DNA of 64,000 nt from positions 186,001 to 250,000 of the forward strand of contig NZ_VCNJ01000001.1 of assembly GCF_005938625.1 (NCBI RefSeq), read 5' to 3'. This document shows positions 54,568-63,709 of this stretch, one piece after another. The notes below the pieces were generated by a model. It ran no database searches. It was not told the DNA's origin and was given only the letters and a program-made list of their open reading frames with translations. The stretch comes from Pseudomonas fluorescens. GTDB lineage: Bacteria > Pseudomonadota > Gammaproteobacteria > Pseudomonadales > Pseudomonadaceae. The translations under genes were made by a program, and so were the position numbers. The first letter of the stretch is position 1; every line of letters starts with the position of its first letter.

Positions 54568-55758
54568 TCAATGCTGTAGCGCATAGCGCCGACAATGTTC
54601 CAGATAGCCTTTTTCATGATTGCCAACCAGCTGCACAACACTGGTCCACAGCCACGACGGCGCATCCAGGCGTTTCGAGCGGCAAGTTTGCAAATCCGCC
54701 ATCCACTCGGACCGGGTGGCCAGGTCCATTTGCCGGGCATGCGCCACACCGACGACCCGTGCCAGGTAGCCGGCCGCGAGCATCGCATCGCGCTGACTCA
54801 ACTGATCCAGTTCCAGCTTCATGTCCTGCGGCAGCAACTCGCGGACGAAAAAACCGTGGTCGAGCATGCGTGTCGCCAGCATCCGATTGCCCAGCCCGGG
54901 TGAAAGAAACCGCGCGCCTTCGACCACGCGCTTGCCATTGTCACGCGGCATGGCTGCTCGGGCGGCGCGCGGTGCAGCAGCACCGACGGCTTCTTTGATA
55001 TCGAGCAGGCAATATTCTTCGTCATCGCCCTTGCCCACGCCCAGCAGCACGGCATAACGCTTTAGCCCCAAAGAACTACAGCCCTTTACCCAATACGCCG
55101 AGTCGAGCATTTTCACCCGATCATCCTTGGAGCGGCCCTTCAAGGACGTCACCAGCGTATGGATTTCGGGGGTGGCACAGAGGGTCTTCAGCGCCGCGCG
55201 TTCATCACGTGAAAGCGTCCAGAACTGTTTGCCCAACGGAATGGTTGGCTTGGTGTTCTCGATGCGCTCTTCGGCCAAATGCTTCCAGGTGCGCTGCACG
55301 GCACTGCGCATGCCGGCTTTGACTTGCGCCGGCCGCGGCGGGTCTTCCTCAAGATCACCGACAAAAGCCTGCTCGTAGCCGCGCATCATTTCTTCCAGCA
55401 TGCGTGCGGTGGCCACGCCGGGCAGATCGGAACCGCGCGCTGCTGTGGCGAGCGACAGCGCCAGACGCACCAGATCATGCGCCGGGTTGCCGATCACGGT
55501 CTGATCAAGGTCACGAATATGGATATCGATCTGCCCTTTGAGATCCCCGGTCGGGCCCAGATTGCCGGCATGGCAATCGCCGCAGATCCACACCGCCGGG
55601 CCTTTTGGCAGGCTACGGCCCGGTTGGCTGTGCAGCCACTCGTAAAACTGCACGGTGCTGCCGCGCACATAGGCGTGCGCGGATCTGGCCATTTTCAGAT
55701 TGCGCAGTTGTGACAGCGGTTCAAGTCGGGCGGAAGGACGCGGGGTTTTCATGGACAC
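54568..55758 (-). CDS. DUF2252 family protein
   Basis: This 396-residue protein of the DUF2252 family resembles an aminoglycoside-phosphotransferase-like fold. It shows WICGDCHAGNLGPTGDLKGQ and IHIRDLDQTVIGNPAHDLVR, the conserved His/Asp cluster, and LDSAYWVKGCSSLGLKRYAV. The biochemical function is unknown in the literature I know of. It stands alone, convergent with the GlxA-type gene. The ATG at 55758 or two codons later (MKTPRPSARLEPLSQ) may be the start. Confidence 0.82.
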   Translation of the reverse strand: MSMKTPRPSARLEPLSQLRNLKMARSAHAYVRGSTVQFYEWLHSQPGRSLPKGPAVWICGDCHAGNLGPTGDLKGQIDIHIRDLDQTVIGNPAHDLVRLALSLATAARGSDLPGVATARMLEEMMRGYEQAFVGDLEEDPPRPAQVKAGMRSAVQRTWKHLAEERIENTKPTIPLGKQFWTLSRDERAALKTLCATPEIHTLVTSLKGRSKDDRVKMLDSAYWVKGCSSLGLKRYAVLLGVGKGDDEEYCLLDIKEAVGAAAPRAARAAMPRDNGKRVVEGARFLSPGLGNRMLATRMLDHGFFVRELLPQDMKLELDQLSQRDAMLAAGYLARVVGVAHARQMDLATRSEWMADLQTCRSKRLDAPSWLWTSVVQLVGNHEKGYLEHCRRYALQH

Positions 55759-55844
55759 TTCTTATGCGGGATGTGAGCTGTTGACCACCCGCGCCGCCCG
55801 AATGTTTCAAAGTGTTTCAGAGAAATGCGTACAAGCTGTCCGCC

Positions 55845-57173
55845 CTAGAGTGGCAGTTCTACGCACGCCAGTAGCCCCCCGCCGTGGCGGTTGCTCAACG
55901 TCAACTCGCCACCCTGCTCGCGCGCAATCGCCCGCGCGGCCGACAGCCCGAGGCCCACACCGCCGGTGTCACGATTGCGCGAAGCCTCCAGACGAAAGAA
56001 CGGATCGAACACCTGTTCCAACGCTGCCTCGGGAATACCGGGGCCTTCGTCGCTGACCTCGATGCGAATCGAATACTCGTCACGCTTCAACGCAATGACC
56101 GGACGCTGTGCATACTTCAGCGCATTCTCCAGCAGATTGACGACCACCCGCTTGATCCCCAGTGGCCGGCCTTCATACACCAGATGCGCCGGGCCGCCGA
56201 AGTCGACATTGATGTGCTGATCGCGGTAATCGTCGACGATGGTTTGCAGCAGCTCCGACAGATCGAACGCAGTGGTTTGCTCGCGGTGCGTGTCTTCGCG
56301 GAAGAACGCCAACGCAGCGTTGATCATCGACTGCATCTCCTCGACGTCACGAATCAGTTTGCCCTGATGATCGAGGTCTTCCATGAACTCACTGCGCAAA
56401 CGCATGCGTGTCAGCGGTGCGCGTAAATCGTGGGAGATCGACGCGAGCATGTGCGTGCGCTCGGCGATGAAGTGCTGGATCTGCGCCTGCATGGTGTTGA
56501 AGGCGATGATCGCCTGACGGATTTCGTCGGGGCCTTCAAGCTTGATCGGCGGTGCGCGCAGATCGGTGCCGAAACGTCTGGCGGCCCGCGTGAAACGCTG
56601 TAAGGGGTTGGCCAGTTGCCGGGTAGCGATCCAGGCAACGAGCAACGTGGCAATCAGTCCCAAGGCGATGACGATCGCGATACGCACGCCAAATTCCAGG
56701 CCCCAGCTGCGCTCCGGCGGGATAAATGACAACCAACTGCCATCGACCAATTGCACGACGGCGGCGTAATGCGCCTGGGGACTACCGTTCGGCCAGTCGC
56801 CTGGGCTGAACACCTCGATTTTTCGATCATTGCCCAGCAGTTGCTGCAGCACCGGCACCCTGCTCGCAGGCAGGCGAAGCCCGTCATTGGGCAGATCGAA
56901 ATCCGCACGCTGCGCTTTCCACGACACCTGCAGCATGGCGCTGCTCGCCGCAGCCGCCAGTTGCGGGCGCAGGTTGGCCGGGGCCGCTTCGATCACCCGC
57001 GAAGTCGCGGCAATCTGCTCCAGCAGGCCGGTGCGCTCAATCGGTGGTCGCGCCCAGATGCCGGCGACTTGCACGAACAGCGCATTCAACGCCAGTGAGG
57101 CGAGCATAGCCGCCACGATGGTCAGGGCGATGTGCCGGCGCAGGGTGTCGCCGCGCCACAGTCGGCGAATCAC
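55845..57173 (-). CDS. Sensor histidine kinase (EnvZ-like)
   Basis: This 442-residue inner-membrane kinase has a membrane helix (about 15-38), a periplasmic sensor of about 120 residues, a second helix (about 163-183) and HAMP (185-238). HisKA carries H248 in LASISHDLRAPLTRMRL, and the ATPase domain contains NLLENALKYAQRP, DEGPGIPEAALEQVFDPFFR and GGVGLGLSAARAIA. All phosphotransfer motifs are intact. Its start overlaps the response regulator stop codon by four bases, so the two form an operon. The signal is unknown. Confidence 0.93.
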   Translation of the reverse strand: MIRRLWRGDTLRRHIALTIVAAMLASLALNALFVQVAGIWARPPIERTGLLEQIAATSRVIEAAPANLRPQLAAAASSAMLQVSWKAQRADFDLPNDGLRLPASRVPVLQQLLGNDRKIEVFSPGDWPNGSPQAHYAAVVQLVDGSWLSFIPPERSWGLEFGVRIAIVIALGLIATLLVAWIATRQLANPLQRFTRAARRFGTDLRAPPIKLEGPDEIRQAIIAFNTMQAQIQHFIAERTHMLASISHDLRAPLTRMRLRSEFMEDLDHQGKLIRDVEEMQSMINAALAFFREDTHREQTTAFDLSELLQTIVDDYRDQHINVDFGGPAHLVYEGRPLGIKRVVVNLLENALKYAQRPVIALKRDEYSIRIEVSDEGPGIPEAALEQVFDPFFRLEASRNRDTGGVGLGLSAARAIAREQGGELTLSNRHGGGLLACVELPL

Positions 57174-57877
57174 GAGCGAGTGACCTTGGCGGTGAACAGA
57201 TAGCCGCCGTTGCGCACCGTACGAATCAGGTCCGGGCGCTTGCTGTCCGGTTCGATCTTGCGGCGCAGGCGACTGACTTGCACATCGATGCTGCGATCGA
57301 AGGCGTCATGGCCGTGGCCGTGGGTCAGATCGATCAATTGCTCGCGGGTGAGGATGCGCTGCGGGTGATCGAGGAACACCACGAGCAAATCGAACTCGCC
57401 ACCGGACAGTGGAATCATCACGTTTTCCGGCGAGCGCAATTCGCGGCAGGTGATGTCCAGATGCCAACCGGCGAAGGCAATCACTGGCCGCGAAGGTTCG
57501 ACCGGATTGCGCTGTTCACCAGCGCGGCGCTGCAAGGCACGCACCCGAGCGAGCAGTTCCTGCGGGGCAAATGGTTTGGTCAGATAATCGTCGGCACCCA
57601 GTTCCAGGCCGACAATGCGATCGCTCAGCTCGGCCATGGCGGTGAGCATGATGATCGGAATTCCCAATTGCGCGCGCACCTTCTGGCACAGGCTCAAGCC
57701 GCTTTCGCCGGGCATCATCAGATCAAGAATGATCGTGTCCGGACGGTTCTGCGCGATTGCCGCCCACATGGCTTCGCCGTGGGACGCCAAGTCGACTTCA
57801 TAAGCGTGCTGCACGAAGAACTTCTTCAGCAGCGCGAGGATTTCCACGTCGTCGTCGACGAACAGCAGTCTGCTCAC
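57170..57877 (-). CDS. OmpR-family response regulator
   Basis: This 235-residue regulator has a receiver domain (about 1-118) with phosphoacceptor D52 in TIILDLMMPGESGLSLCQKV and the conserved lysine in DDYLTKPFAPQE. A winged-helix DNA-binding domain (about 138-230) includes LSGGEFDLLVVFLDHPQRIL and VQVSRLRRKIEPDSKRPDLI. It pairs with the kinase encoded directly behind it (four-base overlap). Targets are not evident from the sequence. Confidence 0.93.
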   Translation of the reverse strand: MSRLLFVDDDVEILALLKKFFVQHAYEVDLASHGEAMWAAIAQNRPDTIILDLMMPGESGLSLCQKVRAQLGIPIIMLTAMAELSDRIVGLELGADDYLTKPFAPQELLARVRALQRRAGEQRNPVEPSRPVIAFAGWHLDITCRELRSPENVMIPLSGGEFDLLVVFLDHPQRILTREQLIDLTHGHGHDAFDRSIDVQVSRLRRKIEPDSKRPDLIRTVRNGGYLFTAKVTRS

Positions 57878-58039
57878 AGTTACAGATCCATGCGGCGAAA
57901 AAACGCCAATCTAAAGCCATTTCGCCGTCCGGGTCATTTATTTCAATCGAGCAACATTTCTACGCGCCAGACATCAAGCGGACATTCTCTGGCAAAACCG
58001 CGCGGGCACTCTGCAGCTATTTCCAGCGGGGGGATTGGC

Positions 58040-58351
58040 ATGAAGTTATTGAACAACAAACCGGGCGTTACGCAGCACAACAGCAATCGGCCGTTGATTC
58101 TCAGCCAGCGCACCGCCGCACTCGGCCCGGACACACCGGTGGTCTTTCAGGAATCGTGCCTGGGGGTTTCCACTGATCAGGGCACGGTGGTTCTGCGCCG
58201 TTACTTCGAGCATTTCAGCCCGACCAACGCGCACTGGGTGGAATACGTGCATAGCGTCAACACCGCTGACCTCATGAACTGGATCATGGCCCATGGTCGA
58301 TTGCACATCGAATGCTCGGACAACCTGGCGCAAAACAAGGAAGCCGTTTGA
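58040..58351 (+). CDS. Small protein of unknown function
   Basis: This 103-residue soluble protein includes MKLLNNKPGVTQHNSNRPLI, VVFQESCLGVSTDQGTVVLR and RYFEHFSPTNAHWVEYVHSV. I do not recognise a family. GGGGGGA lies at a good distance upstream of the ATG. Its TGA overlaps the ATG of the following lipoprotein gene (TGATG), so the two are coupled. The longer frame reaching back to 57278 is antisense to the response regulator gene and is not used. Confidence 0.68.
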   Translation: MKLLNNKPGVTQHNSNRPLILSQRTAALGPDTPVVFQESCLGVSTDQGTVVLRRYFEHFSPTNAHWVEYVHSVNTADLMNWIMAHGRLHIECSDNLAQNKEAV

Positions 58352-59010
58352 TGTCGCGTATTCATTTGCTGTCGCTGTCGATTGTCACCACGCTGAGCCT
58401 GGCGGCGTGCAGCAACAAAACGCCGGAACACAGCGGCTTTCTGCATGACTACAGCGTGTTGACCGAGCGCCAGTCGCCGTCCGGTCAGCCCGTGTTGGGG
58501 TGGGTCAGCCCGGCCCTCGCCCGGGGTCGATACACGCAGGTTTATCTGGCGCCGAGTCAGTTCTACCCGAGTGCCGAGCCGACGCAACGCATTCCGCTGA
58601 GCACGCTGTCTGGCGTTACTGACTACTACGACGCGGCGCTGCGGCTGGAATTGAGCAAAGTGACGCATCTGGTCAATCAACCCGGGCCGAACACCCTGAT
58701 AGTGCGCCCGGCCATCACTCAAGTGGCGACCAGCACTCAGGGTTTGCGCTTTTATGAGTGGCTACCGGTCACCCTCGTCGCGGCCGGTGTCAGTACGGCG
58801 ACCGGCATCCGTGATCAGGACAGTGAAGTCGCCACCGAAGTGTCGTTCGAGGACGGTTCGACCGGCGAAGTGATTGCCGAAGTGGTGCGCAAAGGCACCG
58901 GTGTGCCGCTGGAGAACGACAAACAGGTGCTGACTGCCGACGACGTCAAGGTGGTGCTGGATGGCTGGGCCAGCGACCTGCGGCAATCGTATACAGCCAT
59001 TCGCCGGTAA
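58351..59010 (+). CDS. DUF3313 family lipoprotein
   Basis: This 219-residue protein has a lipoprotein signal: a short hydrophobic N-terminus ending LSLAAC with the lipid cysteine at residue 20. The body matches the DUF3313 group (HDYSVLTERQSPSGQPVLGW, AALRLELSKVTHLVNQPGPN, TADDVKVVLDGWASDLRQSY), probably outer-membrane anchored. Function is unknown. It is translationally coupled to the small gene upstream and followed by a composite repeat. Confidence 0.82.
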   Translation: MSRIHLLSLSIVTTLSLAACSNKTPEHSGFLHDYSVLTERQSPSGQPVLGWVSPALARGRYTQVYLAPSQFYPSAEPTQRIPLSTLSGVTDYYDAALRLELSKVTHLVNQPGPNTLIVRPAITQVATSTQGLRFYEWLPVTLVAAGVSTATGIRDQDSEVATEVSFEDGSTGEVIAEVVRKGTGVPLENDKQVLTADDVKVVLDGWASDLRQSYTAIRR

Positions 59011-59021
59011 ACACATATTCC

Positions 59022-59149
59022 TGTAGGAGCTGCCGAAGGCTGCGATCTTTTGATCTTGGGACGCGGAGCGTCCCCGGCTGCATTCCCACGCAGAGCGTGG
59101 GAACGATCAGCGAGGGAACCATCAATCGCAGCCTTCGGCAGCTCCTACA
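59022..59149. repeat. Composite palindromic repeat (REP doublet with two inner hairpins)
   Basis: Outer 25-base arms at 59022-59046 and 59125-59149 are perfect reverse complements (each containing TAGGAGCTGCCGAAGG on its own strand). Between them lie two compact hairpins, GGGACGC-GGA-GCGTCCC (59058-59074) and TTCCCACGC-AGA-GCGTGGGAA (59083-59103). The element begins 11 bases after the DUF3313 stop codon. Both repeat types are of kinds dispersed in fluorescent pseudomonads. Confidence 0.88.
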
Positions 59150-59278
59150 CCGGTGCGCCAGGAAAAAAGCAGCGAGCAGTGAATTATTTCGTGTCCTCAT
59201 GTATCTGAGCCAAAGAGTACGCGCCAGCAAATAGATGGCATCTACGCGGCACGATGGATCAGCAAAGAGAAGACCCGG

Positions 59279-60781
59279 ATGAAATCACGCAAGAAAACCG
59301 TCAAGCCGATCGGCTTGAAAGACATCACCATTGTCGACGACGCCAAGATGCGCAAGGCGATCACCGCCGCCGCACTGGGCAATGCCATGGAATGGTTCGA
59401 CTTTGGTGTCTACGGCTTCGTCGCCTATGTGCTCGGCAAAGTGTTCTTTCCCGGCGCTGACCCCGGCACGCAGATGATCGCCGCGCTGGCGACGTTCTCG
59501 GTGCCCTTCCTGATCCGGCCGCTGGGCGGCTTGTTCTTCGGCGCATTGGGCGACAAGTACGGACGACAGAAAGTCCTCGCCGCGACGATCGTGATCATGT
59601 CGCTCAGCACCTTCGCCATCGGCCTGATCCCGTCCTATGCCTCGATCGGTATCTGGGCGCCGATCCTGCTGTTGCTGGCAAAAATGGCGCAAGGCTTCTC
59701 GGTGGGCGGTGAATACACCGGCGCGTCGATCTTCGTCGCTGAATATGCGCCAGACCGCAAACGCGGGTTCCTCGGCAGTTGGCTGGATTTCGGCTCGATT
59801 GCCGGTTTCGTCCTCGGTGCCGGTGTGGTGGTGTTGATTTCCACCACGCTGGGCGAAGCGAAGTTCGAGGAATGGGGCTGGCGCCTGCCGTTCTTCCTCG
59901 CCCTGCCGCTGGGCATGATCGGCCTCTATTTGCGCCACGCGCTGGAAGAAACCCCGGCGTTCCAGCAGCACGTCGAAAAGCTTGAGCAAGGCGATCGCGA
60001 AGGCCTTGCCGGCGGCCCGAAAGTCTCGTTCAAGGAGGTCGCGACCAAACACTGGCGCAGCCTGATGACCTGCATTGGCGTGGTGGCGGTGACCAACGTT
60101 ACCTACTACATGCTGCTCACCTACATGCCGAGTTACCTGTCGCACAACCTGCACTACAGCGAAAACCGTGGCGTACTGATCATCATCGCGATCATGGTCG
60201 GCATGTTGTTTGTGCAGCCGGCGATCGGCTTTATCAGCGACAAGATTGGCCGCAAACCTTTTATCGTCGTCGGCAGCATCGGCTTGTTCATTCTGGCGAT
60301 TCCGGCGTTCATGCTGATCAACAGCGGCAAGATCGGTTTGATCTTCGCCGGTCTGCTGATGCTGGCCGTGTTGCTGAACTTCTTTATCGGCGTGATGGCT
60401 TCGACACTGCCAGCGATGTTTCCCACGCACATTCGCTACAGTGCGCTGGCGGCTGCGTTTAACGTCTCGGTATTGATTGCCGGTCTGACGCCGACCGTGG
60501 TCGCCTGGCTGGTAGAGAGCACCAATGATCTGTACATGCCGGCGTATTACCTGATGGTCATCGCCGTGGTCGGTCTGATTACCGGCGTGACGATGAAGGA
60601 AACCGCCAACAAGCCGTTGCGTGGTGCCGCGCCGGCCGCCTCCGACCTAGAAGAGGCCAAAGAGCTGCTGCAGGAACACCACGACAACATCGAACAGAAG
60701 ATCGAAGACATCGACGCCGAAATCGCCGCGCTGGAAGCCAAGCGCAAGGAGCTGGTGCAGCAGCATCCGCGCATTAACTGA
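59279..60781 (+). CDS. proP: ProP-type MFS osmolyte:proton symporter
   Basis: This 500-residue protein has twelve membrane helices and the ProP hallmarks AALGNAMEWFDFGVYGFVAY, RPLGGLFFGALGDKYGRQK, LAKMAQGFSVGGEYTGASIF and a C-terminal coiled coil (about 460-495, EEAKELLQEHHDNIEQKIED). In E. coli the coiled coil tunes osmotic activation. It imports proline or glycine betaine under osmotic stress. The ATG at 59279 has AGAGAAG upstream. It stands alone between the repeat element and the LysR gene. Confidence 0.9.
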   Translation: MKSRKKTVKPIGLKDITIVDDAKMRKAITAAALGNAMEWFDFGVYGFVAYVLGKVFFPGADPGTQMIAALATFSVPFLIRPLGGLFFGALGDKYGRQKVLAATIVIMSLSTFAIGLIPSYASIGIWAPILLLLAKMAQGFSVGGEYTGASIFVAEYAPDRKRGFLGSWLDFGSIAGFVLGAGVVVLISTTLGEAKFEEWGWRLPFFLALPLGMIGLYLRHALEETPAFQQHVEKLEQGDREGLAGGPKVSFKEVATKHWRSLMTCIGVVAVTNVTYYMLLTYMPSYLSHNLHYSENRGVLIIIAIMVGMLFVQPAIGFISDKIGRKPFIVVGSIGLFILAIPAFMLINSGKIGLIFAGLLMLAVLLNFFIGVMASTLPAMFPTHIRYSALAAAFNVSVLIAGLTPTVVAWLVESTNDLYMPAYYLMVIAVVGLITGVTMKETANKPLRGAAPAASDLEEAKELLQEHHDNIEQKIEDIDAEIAALEAKRKELVQQHPRIN

Positions 60782-60794
60782 GCCGGATGCCCGG

Positions 60795-61682
60795 TCAGGC
60801 AAAGCGCCTGACCGCGGCATCGATGAACTGACGAACCTTCGCCGTCTTCTGCCGATGCGCCGTGTACAGCAGATGCATCGACCTGCTCGGCGCCTCAAAC
60901 CCCTCCAACAACCTCACCAACTCGCCTCTGCGCAATGCCGGTTCAAGAAAGTCGGCAGGCCCCAGCACAATCCCGAAACCATCGACCGCCGCTGACAACA
61001 ACGCCTTGCTCTCGTTGACGTGCAAGCGACTGCTCACCGGCACACGCTCGACCTGGGCGCCGTTGAAGAATGACCACTCGTGGTCGACGGGCCGCGACCA
61101 ATAGGCATACCCCAGGCACTCATGCTGTTGCAGATCGGCGGGCACTTGCGGCGTGCCATGTTCGGCCAGATAGCGTGGCGCCGCACAAACGATCAAGCGG
61201 TACGCAGCCAACGGTCTGGCGGTCAGACTGGCCGTGGCCAACGGGCCAATCCGAAAAGCCACCTCAAACCCCTCCTCCACCAGATCCACCGCACGGTCGG
61301 TCAAGTGCAGGTCGATTTCCACCTCGGGAAACTCGCGCAAGAACGCGGTCACAAACGGCATCAGGCTGTAGGAGCCAAACGTCACTGGTGCACTGACCCT
61401 GAGCTTGCCGCGCGGCGTGTCATTCATGATCTGCGCCAGCGAGTCAGCGGCCTGCGCCTCACTGACAATGTGCTTGCAGCGCTCATAGTAGGCCTGGCCC
61501 AGCTCGGTCAGGCTTTGCCGGCGCGTGGTGCGATTGAGCAGTCGCGCGCCGAGCCGCTGCTCAAGGGCAGCCACGTGTTTGGCGACCATTTGCGCCGACA
61601 TGTCCAGGCGTTGCGCGGCGCTGGCGTACGAGCCCGCTTCAGCCGCCATCACAAAAGCCGCCATGCTGCTCAGCCGATCCAT
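60795..61682 (-). CDS. LysR-family regulator
   Basis: This 295-residue protein has an N-terminal helix-turn-helix (FVMAAEAGSYASAAQRLDMS, AQMVAKHVAALEQRLG) and an effector domain (about 90-290; EVAFRIGPLATASLTARPLA, AAPRYLAEHGTPQVPADLQQ). It is of the CrgA-like group. It is divergent from an NADP-binding oxidoreductase gene across about 100 bases, its likely target. The effector is unknown. Confidence 0.88.
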   Translation of the reverse strand: MDRLSSMAAFVMAAEAGSYASAAQRLDMSAQMVAKHVAALEQRLGARLLNRTTRRQSLTELGQAYYERCKHIVSEAQAADSLAQIMNDTPRGKLRVSAPVTFGSYSLMPFVTAFLREFPEVEIDLHLTDRAVDLVEEGFEVAFRIGPLATASLTARPLAAYRLIVCAAPRYLAEHGTPQVPADLQQHECLGYAYWSRPVDHEWSFFNGAQVERVPVSSRLHVNESKALLSAAVDGFGIVLGPADFLEPALRRGELVRLLEGFEAPSRSMHLLYTAHRQKTAKVRQFIDAAVRRFA

Positions 61683-61781
61683 TCGAAACTCCTGTTAGCG
61701 AAAGTAAGTAACAGAGTGCGATTTATCTGCATCTGGTCAGCAATCATCATAGTGGCTCCCCACCTGATAGAGGAACACACC

Positions 61782-62444
61782 ATGCGCATTGGAATCGTTG
61801 GAGCCGGCTTCATCGGGCGCGCCGTCGCGCAAATCGCCCTCGCTGCCGGGCATGAAGTGATGCTCAGTAACTCACGCGGCCCGAAGACCATGAGCAGTGT
61901 GCTCGCCGGCATCACCGGCTGCCAGATCGGCACCGCCGAACAGGCCACGCAATTTGCCGACGTGGTGTTGCTGGCCATCCCCTACGAACACATCCCGAGC
62001 CTGCCGCCAGCCTGGTTCGAGGGCAAAACCGTACTCGATGCCAACAACTATTACCCGGCTCGCGACGGCCACATCGCTGCGCTCGACACCTTTCAGACCA
62101 CCACCAGCCGCTTGCTCGCCGAGCATTTGCAGGGCGCCACGGTGGTCAAGGTGTTCAACGCCATCCTCGCCGCAGACTTGCTCAGCGATGGCCGGCCGCG
62201 CGGTTCCAGCGAGCGGCGCGCCCTGCCCATCGCAGCGGATGATGCGCAGGCCAAGGCCTTGGTTGTGGGGTTGCTGGACGACCTCGGCTTCGATGCGGTC
62301 GACGCCGGTGGCCTCGATGAGAGCTGGCGATTCGAGCGGGCGAAACCGGCTTACTGCGCACCTCTGGACAAGTCCGGGCTGGAGATAGCCTTGGCTGCCG
62401 CCGAGCGCGAGGTCGAGTTACCCTTGGGCAGTTGGCGGCGCTGA
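61782..62444 (+). CDS. NADPH-dependent F420-reductase-like (COG2085) oxidoreductase
   Basis: This 220-residue Rossmann-fold protein has a dinucleotide-binding GIVGAGFIGRAVAQIALAAG, the phosphate-selecting SNSRGP, and VVLLAIPYEHIPSLPP. It belongs to the F420-reductase/COG2085 family, whose members in organisms without F420 are thought to reduce other quinone-like or unknown substrates. ATG 61782 with AGAGGAA upstream is preferred; the frame is open far back, opposite the LysR gene. It is divergent from LysR, suggesting inducible expression. Confidence 0.82.
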   Translation: MRIGIVGAGFIGRAVAQIALAAGHEVMLSNSRGPKTMSSVLAGITGCQIGTAEQATQFADVVLLAIPYEHIPSLPPAWFEGKTVLDANNYYPARDGHIAALDTFQTTTSRLLAEHLQGATVVKVFNAILAADLLSDGRPRGSSERRALPIAADDAQAKALVVGLLDDLGFDAVDAGGLDESWRFERAKPAYCAPLDKSGLEIALAAAEREVELPLGSWRR

Positions 62445-62535
62445 TTACGCCCGCTCTCTCCGGCGCTGGACTTCCGGCAGGTGGACGCAGATCAGCTAGC
62501 CTTGAATCCGATCGCACGTCATTCAAGGAGCCGTC

Positions 62536-63129
62536 ATGTTCAAGTTCATCAAGACCACCGTGATCGGCGGGCTGCTGTTCATCCTGCCGCTGGTGCTGAT
62601 TGTCGTGCTGATCGAAAAAGCCATCCACCTGCTGCGCGGGCCGGTCGAGAAGTTGTTGCCGATGTTCAAGGGCTATGACGTCGCGGGCGTTACACTGGTG
62701 AGTGTGGCGACGTTGTTGGGTCTGATCGTGCTGTATTTTCTCGCCGGGCTGTTCGCACGCACCTCAGCGGCAGCGCGGGCGATGGAAGCCACTGAAAACA
62801 AGCTGCTCAGCAACTTGCCGGGTTACCAGTTGTTCAAGGACACCACGGCACGCTTTGCCGGGCTGGAAAACGAGGACGGTTCCAAGGTCGGAATAATTGC
62901 CGAGGGCGAAGGCTTTCGGCTGTGTCTGATCGTCGAAAGCGTGGACGACTGGCTGACGATTTTCATGCCCGACGGTGGCCCTGCCGGCGGCACCGCCGGT
63001 GAAGTGCGGCTGGTCCCGGCCGCACACGTCATTATCACCGACCTGTCGTGGCTGACCCTGGCCACCGGGTTGCGCCGTGGCGGCCGTGGCATGTTGGCGC
63101 AAATGCAAGCCTGGGTGCCGAAAGCCTGA
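62536..63129 (+). CDS. DUF502 family inner-membrane protein
   Basis: This 197-residue protein has two hydrophobic segments at about 8-28 and 48-72, then a soluble domain with KLLSNLPGYQLFKDTTARFA, GEGFRLCLIVESVDDWLTIF and PDGGPAGGTAGEVRLVPAAH, the DUF502 pattern. It is a conserved inner-membrane protein of unknown role. AAGGAG lies just before the ATG at 62536. Its stop codon abuts the end of the convergent gene. Confidence 0.87.
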   Translation: MFKFIKTTVIGGLLFILPLVLIVVLIEKAIHLLRGPVEKLLPMFKGYDVAGVTLVSVATLLGLIVLYFLAGLFARTSAAARAMEATENKLLSNLPGYQLFKDTTARFAGLENEDGSKVGIIAEGEGFRLCLIVESVDDWLTIFMPDGGPAGGTAGEVRLVPAAHVIITDLSWLTLATGLRRGGRGMLAQMQAWVPKA

Positions 63130-63708
63130 TCAAGGCGCGTTGACCACCACATACGTCACATCACTGCCCTGATACTGCGGCTGGTACCAGGTCGAGCCGC
63201 ACTGCATGTAGGCGACGTTGTAGCGAATCACCTGCACGCAACTGCTGGGCATTTGCGCCGGGGTGAAGATCGCCCCCACCACCGCTGCCGTGACCGCGAC
63301 GGTTGCCGTGACCGCCGCTGCGGCCGCCAGCGGATGGTAGTGATCGTCGTAGCCATAACGGCCATGGCCGTCGACATCAATATCGACATCGCGACTGTTA
63401 TCGATGTTGACGTTACGGTTTACGTTGCGATTGCTGTTGTTGACGTTCGTGCGGTTGCCGACGTTGTTGCCGGCATTGACCCGATTGCCCGAATTGACCC
63501 GATTGCCGGCGCTGACATTGTTGGTGCGCTGCGGCGCATTGATCCGCTGCGCCCGTTGCGCGTTCGGCGCCGGCGCGCGGTTGACGTTGGCGCGGGCATG
63601 TCCCTGAGCGCGTTGCCCCCGGGCATCGGCTTCGGCGACATAACCGGCGGTCAGCAGCGTGGCGGCGGCCAGCGACAACAACAGACTCCACGTCATCGAC
63701 TTGTTCAT
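63130..63708 (-). CDS. Secreted Asn/Arg/Val-rich protein of unknown function
   Basis: This 192-residue protein has a signal peptide (SMTWSLLLSLAAATLLTAGY, cleavage after about ADA). A repetitive low-complexity region follows (about 45-110) rich in Asn, Arg and Val with short repeats of NRVN and NVNR type, then an Ala/Val hydrophobic segment (about 127-150). The C-terminal domain has two cysteines, in SSCVQVIRYNVAYMQCGSTW. It resembles DUF6515-type exported proteins but I am not certain. It starts two bases after the DUF2092 stop codon, so the two are one operon. Confidence 0.72.
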   Translation of the reverse strand: MNKSMTWSLLLSLAAATLLTAGYVAEADARGQRAQGHARANVNRAPAPNAQRAQRINAPQRTNNVSAGNRVNSGNRVNAGNNVGNRTNVNNSNRNVNRNVNIDNSRDVDIDVDGHGRYGYDDHYHPLAAAAAVTATVAVTAAVVGAIFTPAQMPSSCVQVIRYNVAYMQCGSTWYQPQYQGSDVTYVVVNAP

Positions 63709-63709
63709 G

